Shown: one piece after another, positions 40,939 to 47,891 of the stretch | How positions within the stretch are numbered: position 1 is the stretch's first letter | How the letters are laid out: each line of letters begins with the position of its first letter | Source of the DNA: Paracoccaceae bacterium | GTDB taxonomy: Bacteria; Pseudomonadota; Alphaproteobacteria; Rhodobacterales; Rhodobacteraceae | NCBI GenBank assembly: GCA_007123625.1 | Contig: SKKS01000294.1 | Location: 1-47,891, forward strand | Length of the DNA stretch: 47,891 nt | Direction: 5' to 3' | Notes under the pieces: model-generated | The model's database searches: none | The model's input: only the letters and a program-made list of their open reading frames with translations | Told to the model about the DNA's origin: nothing | Program-made: the position numbers and the translations under genes

Positions 40939-42411
40939 ATGACCAGCATCAACACCAACATCGGCGCGCTTGCGGCACAGGCGAACATGACGCGCGTCAA
41001 TGACGACCTGAACACCGCCATGACGCGCCTGTCCACCGGCCTGCGCATCAACGCGGCCAAGGACGACGCCGCAGGCATGGCCATCGGCGAGAAGATGACC
41101 GCACAGATCATGGGCCTGAATCAAGCTGTGCGCAATGCGACCGACGGCAAGAACCTGATCGACACCACGGAATCGGCGCATGTCGAGGTGTCGAACATGA
41201 TGCAGCGCCTGCGCGAGCTGGCCGTGCAGTCATCGAACGACACCAACACCTCGTCGGACCGGGGCAACATCGTCGCGGAAAGCCGCCAGTTGATCGCCGA
41301 GATCAACCGCGTGTCGGAAACCACCACGTTCAACGGCATGAACGTGATGGACGGCAGCTTCTCGGGCAAGCAGTTCCAGATCGGCGCCGACGCGAATATC
41401 ACCGTTTCGATCAATGTCGACAGCACCCGCGCAACGGACATCGGCGCCTTCACGCTGCGCTCGGATGTCAATGTCGCCAATGGTTCATCCGCAATCGCAG
41501 GTGGGACGAATATCATCATTTCCGGTCATGCGGGATCGGCCGAGGTTGAACAGACAGCCGAAATGTCGGCGCGTCAACTGGCATCGGCGGTCAACAATGT
41601 GTCGTCGCAGACCGGCGTTTCCGCAACCGCCCAGACGGTGGCGAAGCTGTCGAACCTGGACGGGGCGGGTCAGCTTTCGTTCGAGATCAATGGCCGGGAA
41701 ATCGGGCCGGTTGCAATCTCGGATGCCAGCGACCTGCGTTCGCTGCGCGACGCCATCAATGCCCAGACCACCCGCACAGGGGTGACCGCGCAAATGGGCG
41801 ACAACAACAGCGAAATCATCCTGACCGACACGACCGGGGCGAACATCGAATTCTCCGCCTTTGACTCGGATGATGGCGCGGGCGGGGATCTGACGATCGA
41901 TGTCGATGTGCTGAACGCCGACCGCACGGCAGCCACCACCAGCTTCAACATCAGCGAATCTCTGAGCGATGGCGATAGCGCTACAGTGACGGGTCAGGTG
42001 ACCTTGTCCTCGACCAATGTCTTTTCGGTGCATTCGTCGGACGTGACGGCAGACGAAGCGTTCTTCGAGAACTCGAACTCTCCTGCCGAGCTGGAGCAGC
42101 TGGCCGAAATCGACCTGTCCACCGCCGAAGGTGCCGCCAAGGCCATCAACGTGATCGACATGGCGCTGGCCAAGGTCAGCCAGGCGCGGTCCGATCTTGG
42201 TGCGGTTTCCAACCGGCTGGATTCGACCATCTCGAACCTGACGAACATCTCGACCTCGGTCGAAGCCGCCCGCTCGCAGGTCATGGACGCCGACTTCGCC
42301 GCCGAATCGACCAATCTGGCGCGCGGCCAGATCCTCAGCCAGGCCGCCACCGCGATGCTGGCACAGGCCAACGCCTCCAAGCAGAACGTCATGTCCCTGC
42401 TGCGCGGCTGA
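40939..42411 (+). CDS. fliC: Flagellin
   Basis: Predicted 490 residues, with AAGGAG upstream of ATG 40939. The N-terminal D0/D1 region, 'SINTNIGALAAQANMTRVNDDLNTAMTRLSTGLRINAAKDDAAGMAIGEKM' and 'VRNATDGKNLIDTTESAHVEVSNMMQRLRELAVQSSNDT', and C-terminal 'LGAVSNRLDSTISNLTNISTSVEAARSQVMDADFAAESTNLARGQILSQAATAMLAQANASKQNVMSLLRG' are canonical flagellin. The central ~200 residues are variable and surface-exposed, rich in Thr/Ser/Asp. It is the only flagellin in the window, has its own sigma-28-like promoter, and ends at a strong terminator, so it is monocistronic. Confidence 0.96.
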   Translation: MTSINTNIGALAAQANMTRVNDDLNTAMTRLSTGLRINAAKDDAAGMAIGEKMTAQIMGLNQAVRNATDGKNLIDTTESAHVEVSNMMQRLRELAVQSSNDTNTSSDRGNIVAESRQLIAEINRVSETTTFNGMNVMDGSFSGKQFQIGADANITVSINVDSTRATDIGAFTLRSDVNVANGSSAIAGGTNIIISGHAGSAEVEQTAEMSARQLASAVNNVSSQTGVSATAQTVAKLSNLDGAGQLSFEINGREIGPVAISDASDLRSLRDAINAQTTRTGVTAQMGDNNSEIILTDTTGANIEFSAFDSDDGAGGDLTIDVDVLNADRTAATTSFNISESLSDGDSATVTGQVTLSSTNVFSVHSSDVTADEAFFENSNSPAELEQLAEIDLSTAEGAAKAINVIDMALAKVSQARSDLGAVSNRLDSTISNLTNISTSVEAARSQVMDADFAAESTNLARGQILSQAATAMLAQANASKQNVMSLLRG

Positions 42412-42434
42412 CGGAATTCCGACAGAACAGATCG

Positions 42435-42471
42435 GACCCCCGGCAGCACAACCGCCGGGGGTCATGTTTTT
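42435..42471 (+). terminator. Rho-independent terminator of fliC
   Basis: A 10-base perfect stem (GACCCCCGGC pairing with GCCGGGGGTC) with a 9-base loop is followed by ATG and five Ts. It lies 24 bases after the fliC stop and separates flagellin from rpoN. Confidence 0.88.
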
Positions 42472-42491
42472 CAAGGGATTGCGCAGGGAAA

Positions 42492-42507
42492 GACGTTCCG
42501 CAACGTC
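42492..42507. repeat. Perfect inverted repeat upstream of rpoN
   Basis: GACGTT-CCGC-AACGTC, 86 bases before the rpoN ATG, is a perfect 6-base palindrome with a 4-base centre, followed by GATTTT. It could be a regulator-binding site for rpoN or a minor second terminator. Confidence 0.35.
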
Positions 42508-42593
42508 GATTTTCCGTCATTTTAGGCCTGTCAAACAGAATTTTTGCGTTTTCGTGATGCCTGCGAAGAATGGCATGGCACAGGAGGTTCGCC

Positions 42594-43919
42594 ATGCATT
42601 TCAGTCCATCGATTCTTGCCAGCCAGCGTCAGTCGCTGGTCGTCAACCAGCAGCTTCAGCAGGCCATTACATTTCTGCAGATGAGCAATGCCGAATTGCA
42701 GGCCTTCATCGAAAGCCAGGCCGACGAAAACCCGTTTGTCGCCTTGAAAAACCGCCTCGATGCCCCGGCATCCAGTGCCCACGGGGCTGCAGGCGGCATC
42801 GGGCAGGACTGGGATCGTATCGGCGCACTGGCCGATGACGCGGGTCCGTCGCTTTATGCCCATGTCATGCGACAGATCGCGGCACTTGGGCTGAACCTAC
42901 GCGACCAGATGCTGGCCGAAGCGTTCGTCGACGCGCTTGCGCCTTCGGGGTGGCTGGAAGGCGCGGTCAAAGACATCGCCCTGCACGCGGGCGTCACGCC
43001 GGAGCACGCGGGATCGATGCTAGCGCGCCTGCAGGGGCTCGAGCCCGCTGGCCTGTTCGCGCGTGATCTGGCCGAATGCCTGCGGTTGCAGGCGGCAGAC
43101 AAGCAAATGCTGACACCGCTTTTCAATGCGGTTCTGGACCACCTGCCCTTGCTGGCGGCGGCCGATCTGCAAGCGCTTTGCCGGGTGTGCCGTACGGACA
43201 TGACTGCCCTGCGCGGCGTGCTGCGCGATCTGCGCGGGCTGGACCCCAAACCGGGCGCCCGCTTCGATCAGGCCCCCATGCCGATCCGCGCGCCCGATCT
43301 TCTGGTCACGCGCGCGCCCGAAGGCGGCTGGCGGCTGGAGCTGAACAATTCCACCTTGCCCGCAGTTATCGTGCAGGATGCGCACCAACCTGCGGCAAAT
43401 CATCCGCAAGTCGCCGAATACCGCGCCGAGCGGCTGTCGGTTGCGCGGTGGCTGTCGCGCGCGGTCCAGTATCGCAACCAGACGGTTCTGAAGATCGGCA
43501 ACGAGATCCTGCGCCACCAGCGGGCGTTTCTGGACCAGGGGGCGGACCATCTGCGCCCGATGATCCTGAAGGACATCGCCGAAGCGGTCGGCATCCATGA
43601 AAGCACGGTCAGCCGCATCAGCAATGCGGTAATCATTGCCACGCCGCACGGGGTGATGGCGCTCAAGCGGTTCTTCTCGGCGGCCCTGCCCGCACAGAAC
43701 GGCATCACAGGATCAGCCGAAGCCGTGCGCAACCGCATCCGCCGGATGATCCAGTCCGAACCCACAGGCCGTCCGTTCAGCGACGAAACGCTGGTGCGGA
43801 TGCTCGATGGCGAAGGCATCGCCGTCGCACGCCGTACCGTTGCAAAATACCGCGAGCAGCTGCGCATCCCCACATCGGCACTGCGCCGTCGGCAAGCCGT
43901 GCTGTCAGCCCGGCTCTGA
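42594..43919 (+). CDS. rpoN: RNA polymerase sigma-54 factor (flagellar RpoN)
   Basis: Predicted 441 residues from ATG 42594, with a strong AGGAGG upstream. Region I is the Gln-rich 'SPSILASQRQSLVVNQQLQQAITFLQMSNAELQAFIESQADENPF'. The core-binding domain follows, with 'RQIAALGLNLRDQMLAEAFVDALAPSGWL'. The DNA-binding part has 'ILKDIAEAVGIHESTVSRISNAVIIATPHGVMALKRFFS' and the diagnostic RpoN box 'ARRTVAKYRE' at about residue 412. It recognises -24/-12 promoters and needs an AAA+ activator such as the one at 36.1 kb. In R. sphaeroides a dedicated rpoN copy serves the flagellum; this gene's location next to fliC suggests the same. Whether the genome has other rpoN copies cannot be seen here. Confidence 0.95.
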   Translation: MHFSPSILASQRQSLVVNQQLQQAITFLQMSNAELQAFIESQADENPFVALKNRLDAPASSAHGAAGGIGQDWDRIGALADDAGPSLYAHVMRQIAALGLNLRDQMLAEAFVDALAPSGWLEGAVKDIALHAGVTPEHAGSMLARLQGLEPAGLFARDLAECLRLQAADKQMLTPLFNAVLDHLPLLAAADLQALCRVCRTDMTALRGVLRDLRGLDPKPGARFDQAPMPIRAPDLLVTRAPEGGWRLELNNSTLPAVIVQDAHQPAANHPQVAEYRAERLSVARWLSRAVQYRNQTVLKIGNEILRHQRAFLDQGADHLRPMILKDIAEAVGIHESTVSRISNAVIIATPHGVMALKRFFSAALPAQNGITGSAEAVRNRIRRMIQSEPTGRPFSDETLVRMLDGEGIAVARRTVAKYREQLRIPTSALRRRQAVLSARL

Positions 43920-44630
43920 CTGCGCGACCGCCATAGGAAGAGTTGGCGAAAAGCGGAACCGGGCCTGTGGTACAAGGGCCTGCCAGGTGGCCATTGCCGC
44001 GGCCTCGGACGGTGCGGCCACAACCCCGGCAAGGCGGTAGCCCCGGTCATTAAGCGTCACGCGCTGGTGCACGGCGCCGTCGCGCCACAGATGCAGACCG
44101 GCCGCCAGCCAGACGCAGGCGACCAGGACTCCCCCCGCAGGCAAGGCCACCGCCGCCACGGCAAAGAACAGCGCCAGTGCCGCCCAGAGGCGCGCCTGCG
44201 CCAGCCACAGGGGCGGCGCGACAAGTGCAAGCCACGACGGATTCGCCGCGAACAGGTCATGATTGCCCCGTGTGTCCACCATGATCTCCCAGTTGCGCAG
44301 CGTTTCGGTACAGTCGGGGATGGGCCCCAGCTTTGAACGCGGCGGCTCTTGCGCCCATCGGCCCAGATCCGCGCGCTCGCACAACACGGTAAAGACAGCA
44401 GCGCCGCGCTGGAAACTCAGCGCGCTTGGCCGTCCGGCCCGTGCCATTTGCATCTGCAATGCTGCCGCCGTCCCGCGCCATGGCCGCCCGTCGACCGCTA
44501 GAAGGACATCCCCCGCACGCAGGCCGAACCAATGTCCGAAATCATCCATCCGACAGCGGTTCAGTACCAGAACCTGTTCGTGCTTGTTCTGTGGCGACAT
44601 CTGGCGTGTTCCTTCTTCTGCGCGCTTCAT
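43905..44630 (-). CDS. Unknown membrane protein with a PDZ-like N-terminal domain
   Basis: Predicted 241 residues from ATG 44630, which overlaps the stop of the upstream gene by four bases (ATGA). Residues about 15-90 look like a PDZ half: 'VLVLNRCRMDDFGHWFGLRAGDVLLAVDGRPWRGTAAALQMQMARAGRPSALSFQRG'. Residues about 132-182 form two membrane helices. The tail 'VTLNDRGYRLAGVVAAPSEAAAMATWQAL' is an amphipathic pattern seen after membrane segments in several small bacterial membrane proteins. Last gene of a three-gene operon behind a sigma-54-like promoter, so a flagellar role is likely, but no named family is recognised. Its 3' end overlaps rpoN tail-to-tail by 15 bases. Confidence 0.72.
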   Translation of the reverse strand: MKRAEEGTRQMSPQNKHEQVLVLNRCRMDDFGHWFGLRAGDVLLAVDGRPWRGTAAALQMQMARAGRPSALSFQRGAAVFTVLCERADLGRWAQEPPRSKLGPIPDCTETLRNWEIMVDTRGNHDLFAANPSWLALVAPPLWLAQARLWAALALFFAVAAVALPAGGVLVACVWLAAGLHLWRDGAVHQRVTLNDRGYRLAGVVAAPSEAAAMATWQALVPQARFRFSPTLPMAVAQSEPG

Positions 44631-45316
44631 GGAAAGCTGAATGGGTTGGGCGGGGGCGGCGCGGGACGGGGCGCGGACACGGCGGGTCTTGGCGGGCCTG
44701 CGGACGCCGACGCAGAAACGGGCGCAGGACCGGCGACAGGGTTCGGTGCAGGCTGCGCCGGCGGTGGTGACGGGACCACCAGGTTGGCCATCTGACGGGT
44801 CAGGTTCAGCTCGACCTCGGCCAGCGCCACAAGCAAATCGGTGCACTGCCCGCCTGTGGCGTGGGTTGCGGCAGCGCCCGGGCCCACGTCGCGCGCCAGA
44901 GCCTGAAGCCGCTGGTCCAGCCGCGCAATCAGCGCATCGATCGATCCTTCATTCTGTTCTGCCTGCGCCTGTGCCGCCAGGGTGGCGCCCTGCATCCGGT
45001 CCAGCGCGTCGTTCATCTGCATCAGGTTCTCGACAAATCCCGCCGTAGCCGTGGCCTGCACCTCGGCGGCCTGTTGCAGGTGACTGGACGCCCGTACCCA
45101 GAACACCCCGCCGCCAGCCAGCGCCAGCACCGCGCCCGCAGCGGTTCCCAGGACCAGCAAGCGGGTGTGCCTCGCGGTCAGGCTCAGCGCCTCGGCCGCC
45201 TGGTTGCGTGCTGCGATGGCGGCTTCCGCCTCGTGCGCGGCCTCGGTCGCCAGCTGAGCGGCATCCAGAGCCACTTGCGTGGCGTCCTGAAGGGGGGTGT
45301 CGTCGGCTTTGGTCAT
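44627..45316 (-). CDS. Unknown bitopic membrane protein with periplasmic coiled coil
   Basis: Predicted 229 residues from ATG 45316 (AAGGAA upstream). An Ala/Glu-rich cytoplasmic helix (about 10-48) is followed by one membrane helix (about 53-73) and a periplasmic helical coil ('ASSHLQQAAEVQATATAGFVENLMQMNDALDRMQGATLAAQAQAEQNEGSIDALIARLDQRLQAL'), then a Pro/Ala-rich tail ending in NPFSFP. The shape resembles the bitopic MotF protein needed for motor rotation in R. sphaeroides, but I cannot compare the sequences, so the name is not assigned. Middle gene of a three-gene operon. Confidence 0.7.
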   Translation of the reverse strand: MTKADDTPLQDATQVALDAAQLATEAAHEAEAAIAARNQAAEALSLTARHTRLLVLGTAAGAVLALAGGGVFWVRASSHLQQAAEVQATATAGFVENLMQMNDALDRMQGATLAAQAQAEQNEGSIDALIARLDQRLQALARDVGPGAAATHATGGQCTDLLVALAEVELNLTRQMANLVVPSPPPAQPAPNPVAGPAPVSASASAGPPRPAVSAPRPAPPPPNPFSFP

Positions 45317-45318
45317 TT

Positions 45319-45555
45319 CTATGGTTCCTTCTGCAGGGGCTTGCGGCGCATCGCCTGCCCCATGCGCGCCAGGGGGTGGCGAAACAGGGCCAGCCCCGCC
45401 AGCAGACCACACAACAGCAGCGCGCCCTGCCGCGCCGGATCGACCCCCGGTGCAGACGCCGAAAGCACCAGCGCCAGCGCAAAGACCGCGAAACAGAAGC
45501 TTGCCAGGCGGCGCGCCTGTCGGCAGCGCGGGCAATCGGTTGACTTGCGTGGCAT
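45319..45555 (-). CDS. Unknown 78-residue membrane protein with CxxC
   Basis: Predicted 78 residues. An N-terminal 'CPRC' (Cys8, Cys11) within a basic segment is followed by two membrane helices (about 16-37 and 43-60). The CxxC is probably cytoplasmic by the positive-inside rule and could bind zinc, but two Cys alone are not proof. First gene of the operon; GGAAAGGA lies before its ATG, and a sigma-54-like promoter 43 bases upstream puts it in the flagellar regulon. No family recognised. Confidence 0.65.
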   Translation of the reverse strand: MPRKSTDCPRCRQARRLASFCFAVFALALVLSASAPGVDPARQGALLLCGLLAGLALFRHPLARMGQAMRRKPLQKEP

Positions 45556-45597
45556 CGGTTGGTCCTTTCCTGGCGCGCGTTGCGTTCACGGACAGGA

Positions 45598-45613
45598 GGC
45601 AAGATTTGTGCCA
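45598..45613 (-). promoter_or_regulatory. Sigma-54 promoter for the unknown three-gene operon
   Basis: On the minus strand TGGCACAAATCTTGCC matches 10 of 12 fixed consensus positions, with complete TGGCAC and TTGC and exact spacing. Predicted transcription start near 45587, 32 bases before ATG 45555. It lies in the 61-base gap after flhB. Confidence 0.7.
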
Positions 45614-45616
45614 GTT

Positions 45617-46759
45617 TCAGCGCGGCGCGTGGCCATTCGCATCGAAGTGCATCCCGGGCGGCAGGTCGATCTGCGGAAGGTCTTCGTGCAGGCCGCGCTC
45701 CAGCCGCCATACATGCGCCAGCACCGCCGCGACGGCGCCGAACAACCCTTCATGGATGGGCTGGCCAATATCGCCCGTGAAATACAGCGCACGCGCCAGC
45801 GGCGGCAGGCGCAGCACCGGAACCCCGGCGACCCTTGCGCGGTCGATAACCTGCAGCGCGAGCGCGTCACGCCCGGAGGCAACCAGAACCGGCACATCGT
45901 CATTGTCAGGAAGATACCGCAGGGCCACGGCAAAATGCGCGGGGTTGACGATCACTGCGGTCGCGTCCGTCACATTGTCCAGCGCGCCGCGTTCGCGGGC
46001 ACTGCGCTGGCTGGCCTCCATCTGGAGGCGCCGCAGCTTGCCCTTGACCTCGGGCGAGCCGTTATCCTCGCGTGTTTCGCGCTTCAACTCGCTGACGGTC
46101 ATGCGCAGCTGCTTGCGGTGCTTGTGCGCCTGCCAGAGCAGATCGACCAGCGCGACCAGGGCCAGAACCAACGTCAGGCCCGCGAATATCGCCAGCGCCA
46201 GCCGAAAGACCAGCCGCAGCGCGTCGGCCAACGGCACCATGCCAAGGATTGTAAGGCTTTGCAGCCCCAGGAGAATGCCGCCCAGCACGACGGCGCCCAG
46301 CAAGGCAACCTTGCTCACGGCCTTGCCCAGTTCCACCAGCGCCGTGGCAGAGACCATCCGCTTGAGCCCTTTCAGCGGGTCGATCTTCTCGGGCTTGAAG
46401 GCGAACCCCTTGGCGGTCCAGTTGAGCCCGCCGATGGTAACCTGCGTCGCGATCATCAGGATCATGACCGGCACACCCACAATACCCGCCGCCAGCAACA
46501 CATCGCGCCCGCCTTGGTGCAGGGCGTGCAAAAGCGCCTCGTCGCCAAGCCGGGCCGCATTCGAAAGGTACGCTTGCCAACGACTCAGGATGGCGCCGCC
46601 CAGCACCGGCAGCAGCAACAGCACCGCCGTCGCGGCGGCAATTGCTGCAAAGACCATCATTTCCTTTGACGCCAGCACCTGTCCGTCGCGGCGCGCCTGC
46701 TCCAGCTTGCGCGCGGTGGGTTCCTCGGTGCGTTCGGCACTGTCGTCGGGCGCGGCCAT
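45617..46759 (-). CDS. flhB: Flagellar type III export switch protein FlhB
   Basis: Predicted 380 residues from ATG 46759 (AGGAG upstream). 'AERTEEPTARKLEQARRDGQVLASKEM' is the conserved FlhB start, followed by four membrane helices, 'FKPEKIDPLKGLKRMVS' and the cytoplasmic domain. The autocleavage site, usually NPTH, is NPAH here (Asn272-His275, bases 45935-45946). Asn and Pro, the residues essential for self-cleavage, are kept. FlhB controls the switch from hook to filament export. It follows fliR by 10 bases, giving the order fliP-fliQ-fliR-flhB. Confidence 0.93.
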   Translation of the reverse strand: MAAPDDSAERTEEPTARKLEQARRDGQVLASKEMMVFAAIAAATAVLLLLPVLGGAILSRWQAYLSNAARLGDEALLHALHQGGRDVLLAAGIVGVPVMILMIATQVTIGGLNWTAKGFAFKPEKIDPLKGLKRMVSATALVELGKAVSKVALLGAVVLGGILLGLQSLTILGMVPLADALRLVFRLALAIFAGLTLVLALVALVDLLWQAHKHRKQLRMTVSELKRETREDNGSPEVKGKLRRLQMEASQRSARERGALDNVTDATAVIVNPAHFAVALRYLPDNDDVPVLVASGRDALALQVIDRARVAGVPVLRLPPLARALYFTGDIGQPIHEGLFGAVAAVLAHVWRLERGLHEDLPQIDLPPGMHFDANGHAPR

Positions 46760-46769
46760 GCGGGTCTCC

Positions 46770-47570
46770 TTACGGGGCGGACAGCAAGTCGCGCAGGTCG
46801 CGCAATCCGTCGCTGACAAGTCCGGCCAGGCCCAGCAGCAGATTGGGCGCGCTCAGCCACAACAAAACGAACATCATCAGGATGGTGATGGGAAAACCCA
46901 CCGAGAACAGGTTCAGCTGCGGCGCCGAACGGGTCAGCACCCCGACCGACAGGTTGAGCACCAGCAGCCCCGCCACGACCGGCAACATCAGCGACGTTCC
47001 CAACGCGAACATCGATACCCCGGCCATGACACCCGCCAGCGCCAGCGCCGAGATGTCGAGCGCGGCCCCCGGCGGGAAGTCGGCGTAGCTGTCCAGAACA
47101 ATCCGCAGCGCATGCAAATGCCCGTCCATGCCCAGAAACACCATCATCAGCGACAGACTGAACAACTGCGCGACCACCGGCGTCTGGCCAGTGGCGGTGG
47201 GGTCCACCTGCATTGCGAAACCCAGTCCTGCGGCATTGGCGACACGGTCGCCCGCAATGCTCGCGGCGCCGAACAGGATGGTCAGCACCAGGCCCGCCGT
47301 CACCCCCAGCGCAATCTCGGCCAGCACCATCGGCACCGCAGACAATGCGGCCAGCGTGTCGGCATCGGGCATCGGGTATTGCTGCGGCACGATCAGTGAC
47401 AGGCAGACGACCGCCATGATCCGCACCGGCAGCGGCACGAACCGCCCGCCAAAGACCGGCGCCGAGACCACGAACGCACCCATCCGCAGCATGGCGAACA
47501 GCTGCGCCGCCAGCATGTCGCCAAAGCGGGCAAGGTCCAGGCCGGGCAAGGCGACAAAGGCACTTTCCAT
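46770..47570 (-). CDS. fliR: Flagellar export apparatus protein FliR
   Basis: Predicted 266 residues from ATG 47570; a GTG three codons earlier (47579) is possible. It has five to six membrane helices, with 'LDLARFGDMLAAQLFAMLRMGAFVVSAPVFGGRFVPLPVRIMAVVCLSLIV' at the start, 'GAASIAGDRVANAAGLGFAMQVDPTATGQTPVVAQLFSLSLMMVFLGMDGHLHAL' in the middle and a C-terminal 'NLFSVGFPITILMMFVLLWLS'. All are FliR hallmarks. FliP, FliQ and FliR form the export gate core in the inner membrane. It sits between fliQ and flhB. Confidence 0.93.
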   Translation of the reverse strand: MESAFVALPGLDLARFGDMLAAQLFAMLRMGAFVVSAPVFGGRFVPLPVRIMAVVCLSLIVPQQYPMPDADTLAALSAVPMVLAEIALGVTAGLVLTILFGAASIAGDRVANAAGLGFAMQVDPTATGQTPVVAQLFSLSLMMVFLGMDGHLHALRIVLDSYADFPPGAALDISALALAGVMAGVSMFALGTSLMLPVVAGLLVLNLSVGVLTRSAPQLNLFSVGFPITILMMFVLLWLSAPNLLLGLAGLVSDGLRDLRDLLSAP

Positions 47571-47581
47571 CCCCCGCACCC

Positions 47582-47848
47582 TTACCGGATGCTCTGAATC
47601 TGATCGAAAACGTGCAGGAAATAGTCCGACAACACCCCCAGCATCAGCGCAGACCCCAGCGCCATCGCAAGGAACACCACCACCAGTTTCGGCACGAAAC
47701 TGAGCGTGTTTTCATTGATCGAGGTCGCGGCCTGCAGGATGCCGATCAAAAGCCCCACCCCAAGCGCGACAGCCAGCACCGGCCCGGCAACCTTGAGGAT
47801 GGTGAAATAAGCCAGTTGCAACTGGTCCGTGGCATCCGGGAACTCCAC
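47582..47848 (-). CDS. fliQ: Flagellar export apparatus protein FliQ
   Basis: Predicted 88 residues starting at GTG 47848, the usual FliQ length. Two membrane helices, with 'AYFTILKVAGPVLAVALGVGLLIGILQAATSINENTLSFVPKLVVVFLAMALGS' carrying the typical 'GLxxGxxQAxTxIxExTLxFxPK' motif. Part of the FliPQR gate. Three bases separate it from the end of fliP. Confidence 0.95.
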   Translation of the reverse strand: MEFPDATDQLQLAYFTILKVAGPVLAVALGVGLLIGILQAATSINENTLSFVPKLVVVFLAMALGSALMLGVLSDYFLHVFDQIQSIR

Positions 47849-47851
47849 TTT

Positions 47852-47891
47852 CTAGCCCCCCAGCCCATAGCCCGCCACCAGCGAACCAACC
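47852..47891 (-). CDS. fliP: 3' end of FliP (partial)
   Basis: Only the last 12 codons and the TAG stop are in the window. The translation VGSLVAGYGLGG fits the C-terminus of FliP, which normally ends '...GWxLLVGSLVxSF'. Its position immediately before fliQ supports this. The rest lies beyond the window. Confidence 0.7.
   Translation of the reverse strand, partial: VGSLVAGYGLGG

Noticed and set aside
1..47891. CRISPR arrays, tRNA or rRNA genes, insertion sequences, prophage or attachment sites
   Set aside because: No regularly spaced repeats, cloverleaf-like segments, transposase motifs or flanking direct repeats were seen on reading both strands.

Overview
The window is GC-rich, densely coded DNA that looks like an alphaproteobacterium of the order Rhodobacterales. 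Almost all of it is one large flagellar locus. It resembles the Fla1-type system known from Rhodobacter (Cereibacter) sphaeroides: FliS and FliD are present, FlgJ has only the rod-binding domain next to a separate SltF-like lytic transglycosylase, FlgT and FlgP homologues are present, and there is a dedicated sigma-54 (RpoN) with a sigma-54 activator of the FleQ/FleT type. The stator genes look like the PomA/PomB family. Genus is not determinable from the sequence alone; a glycine betaine importer and a PomAB-like stator would suit a salt-adapted organism (inference).

Layout. 1-4.8 kb: two poorly known genes (the second resembles DUF3726 proteins) and a glycine betaine/proline-type ABC importer in the order binding protein, permease, ATPase. 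5.0-15.0 kb: fliS, then on the minus strand the rod/hook/ring operon flgBCDEFGHIJKL. 15.0-16.3 kb: an unknown 167-residue protein and a LuxR-type response regulator. 16.4-23.0 kb: a tightly overlapping minus-strand operon of a secreted molybdopterin-domain-like protein, a membrane hybrid kinase with Hpt, and a soluble multi-PAS kinase. 23.2-25.3 kb: sltF and a divergent unknown gene. 25.4-29.1 kb: flhA-flhF-fliA (minus). 29.3-32.4 kb: flgP-flgT-flgA-flgM plus a small membrane protein, ending in a clear terminator. 32.6-36.0 kb: a REC-PAS-kinase-REC hybrid protein and two unknown minus-strand genes. 36.1-43.9 kb: the sigma-54 activator, motA-motB-fliD (minus), fliC and rpoN. 43.9-45.6 kb: an unknown three-gene membrane operon (minus). 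45.6-47.9 kb: fliP (3' end only)-fliQ-fliR-flhB (minus).

How it fits together. Seven good matches to the sigma-54 promoter consensus TGGCACG-N4-TTGCA lie upstream of flgB, flgG, the 167-residue gene, sltF, flhA, flgP and motA; an eighth, slightly weaker one precedes the unknown three-gene operon, and a weak candidate lies before fliS. In five of these eight cases the predicted start of transcription is 25-30 bases before the chosen start codon, and in the three-gene operon 32; flhA (83) and sltF (0) are exceptions. The flagellin gene instead has a sigma-28-like promoter, and fliA (sigma-28) and flgM (anti-sigma-28) both sit in operons with sigma-54 promoters. The window therefore encodes most of a regulatory cascade: RpoN plus activator, then structural genes, FliA and FlgM, then flagellin.

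No intergenic gap exceeds 300 bases. I saw no rRNA, tRNA, insertion sequence, prophage or CRISPR array.
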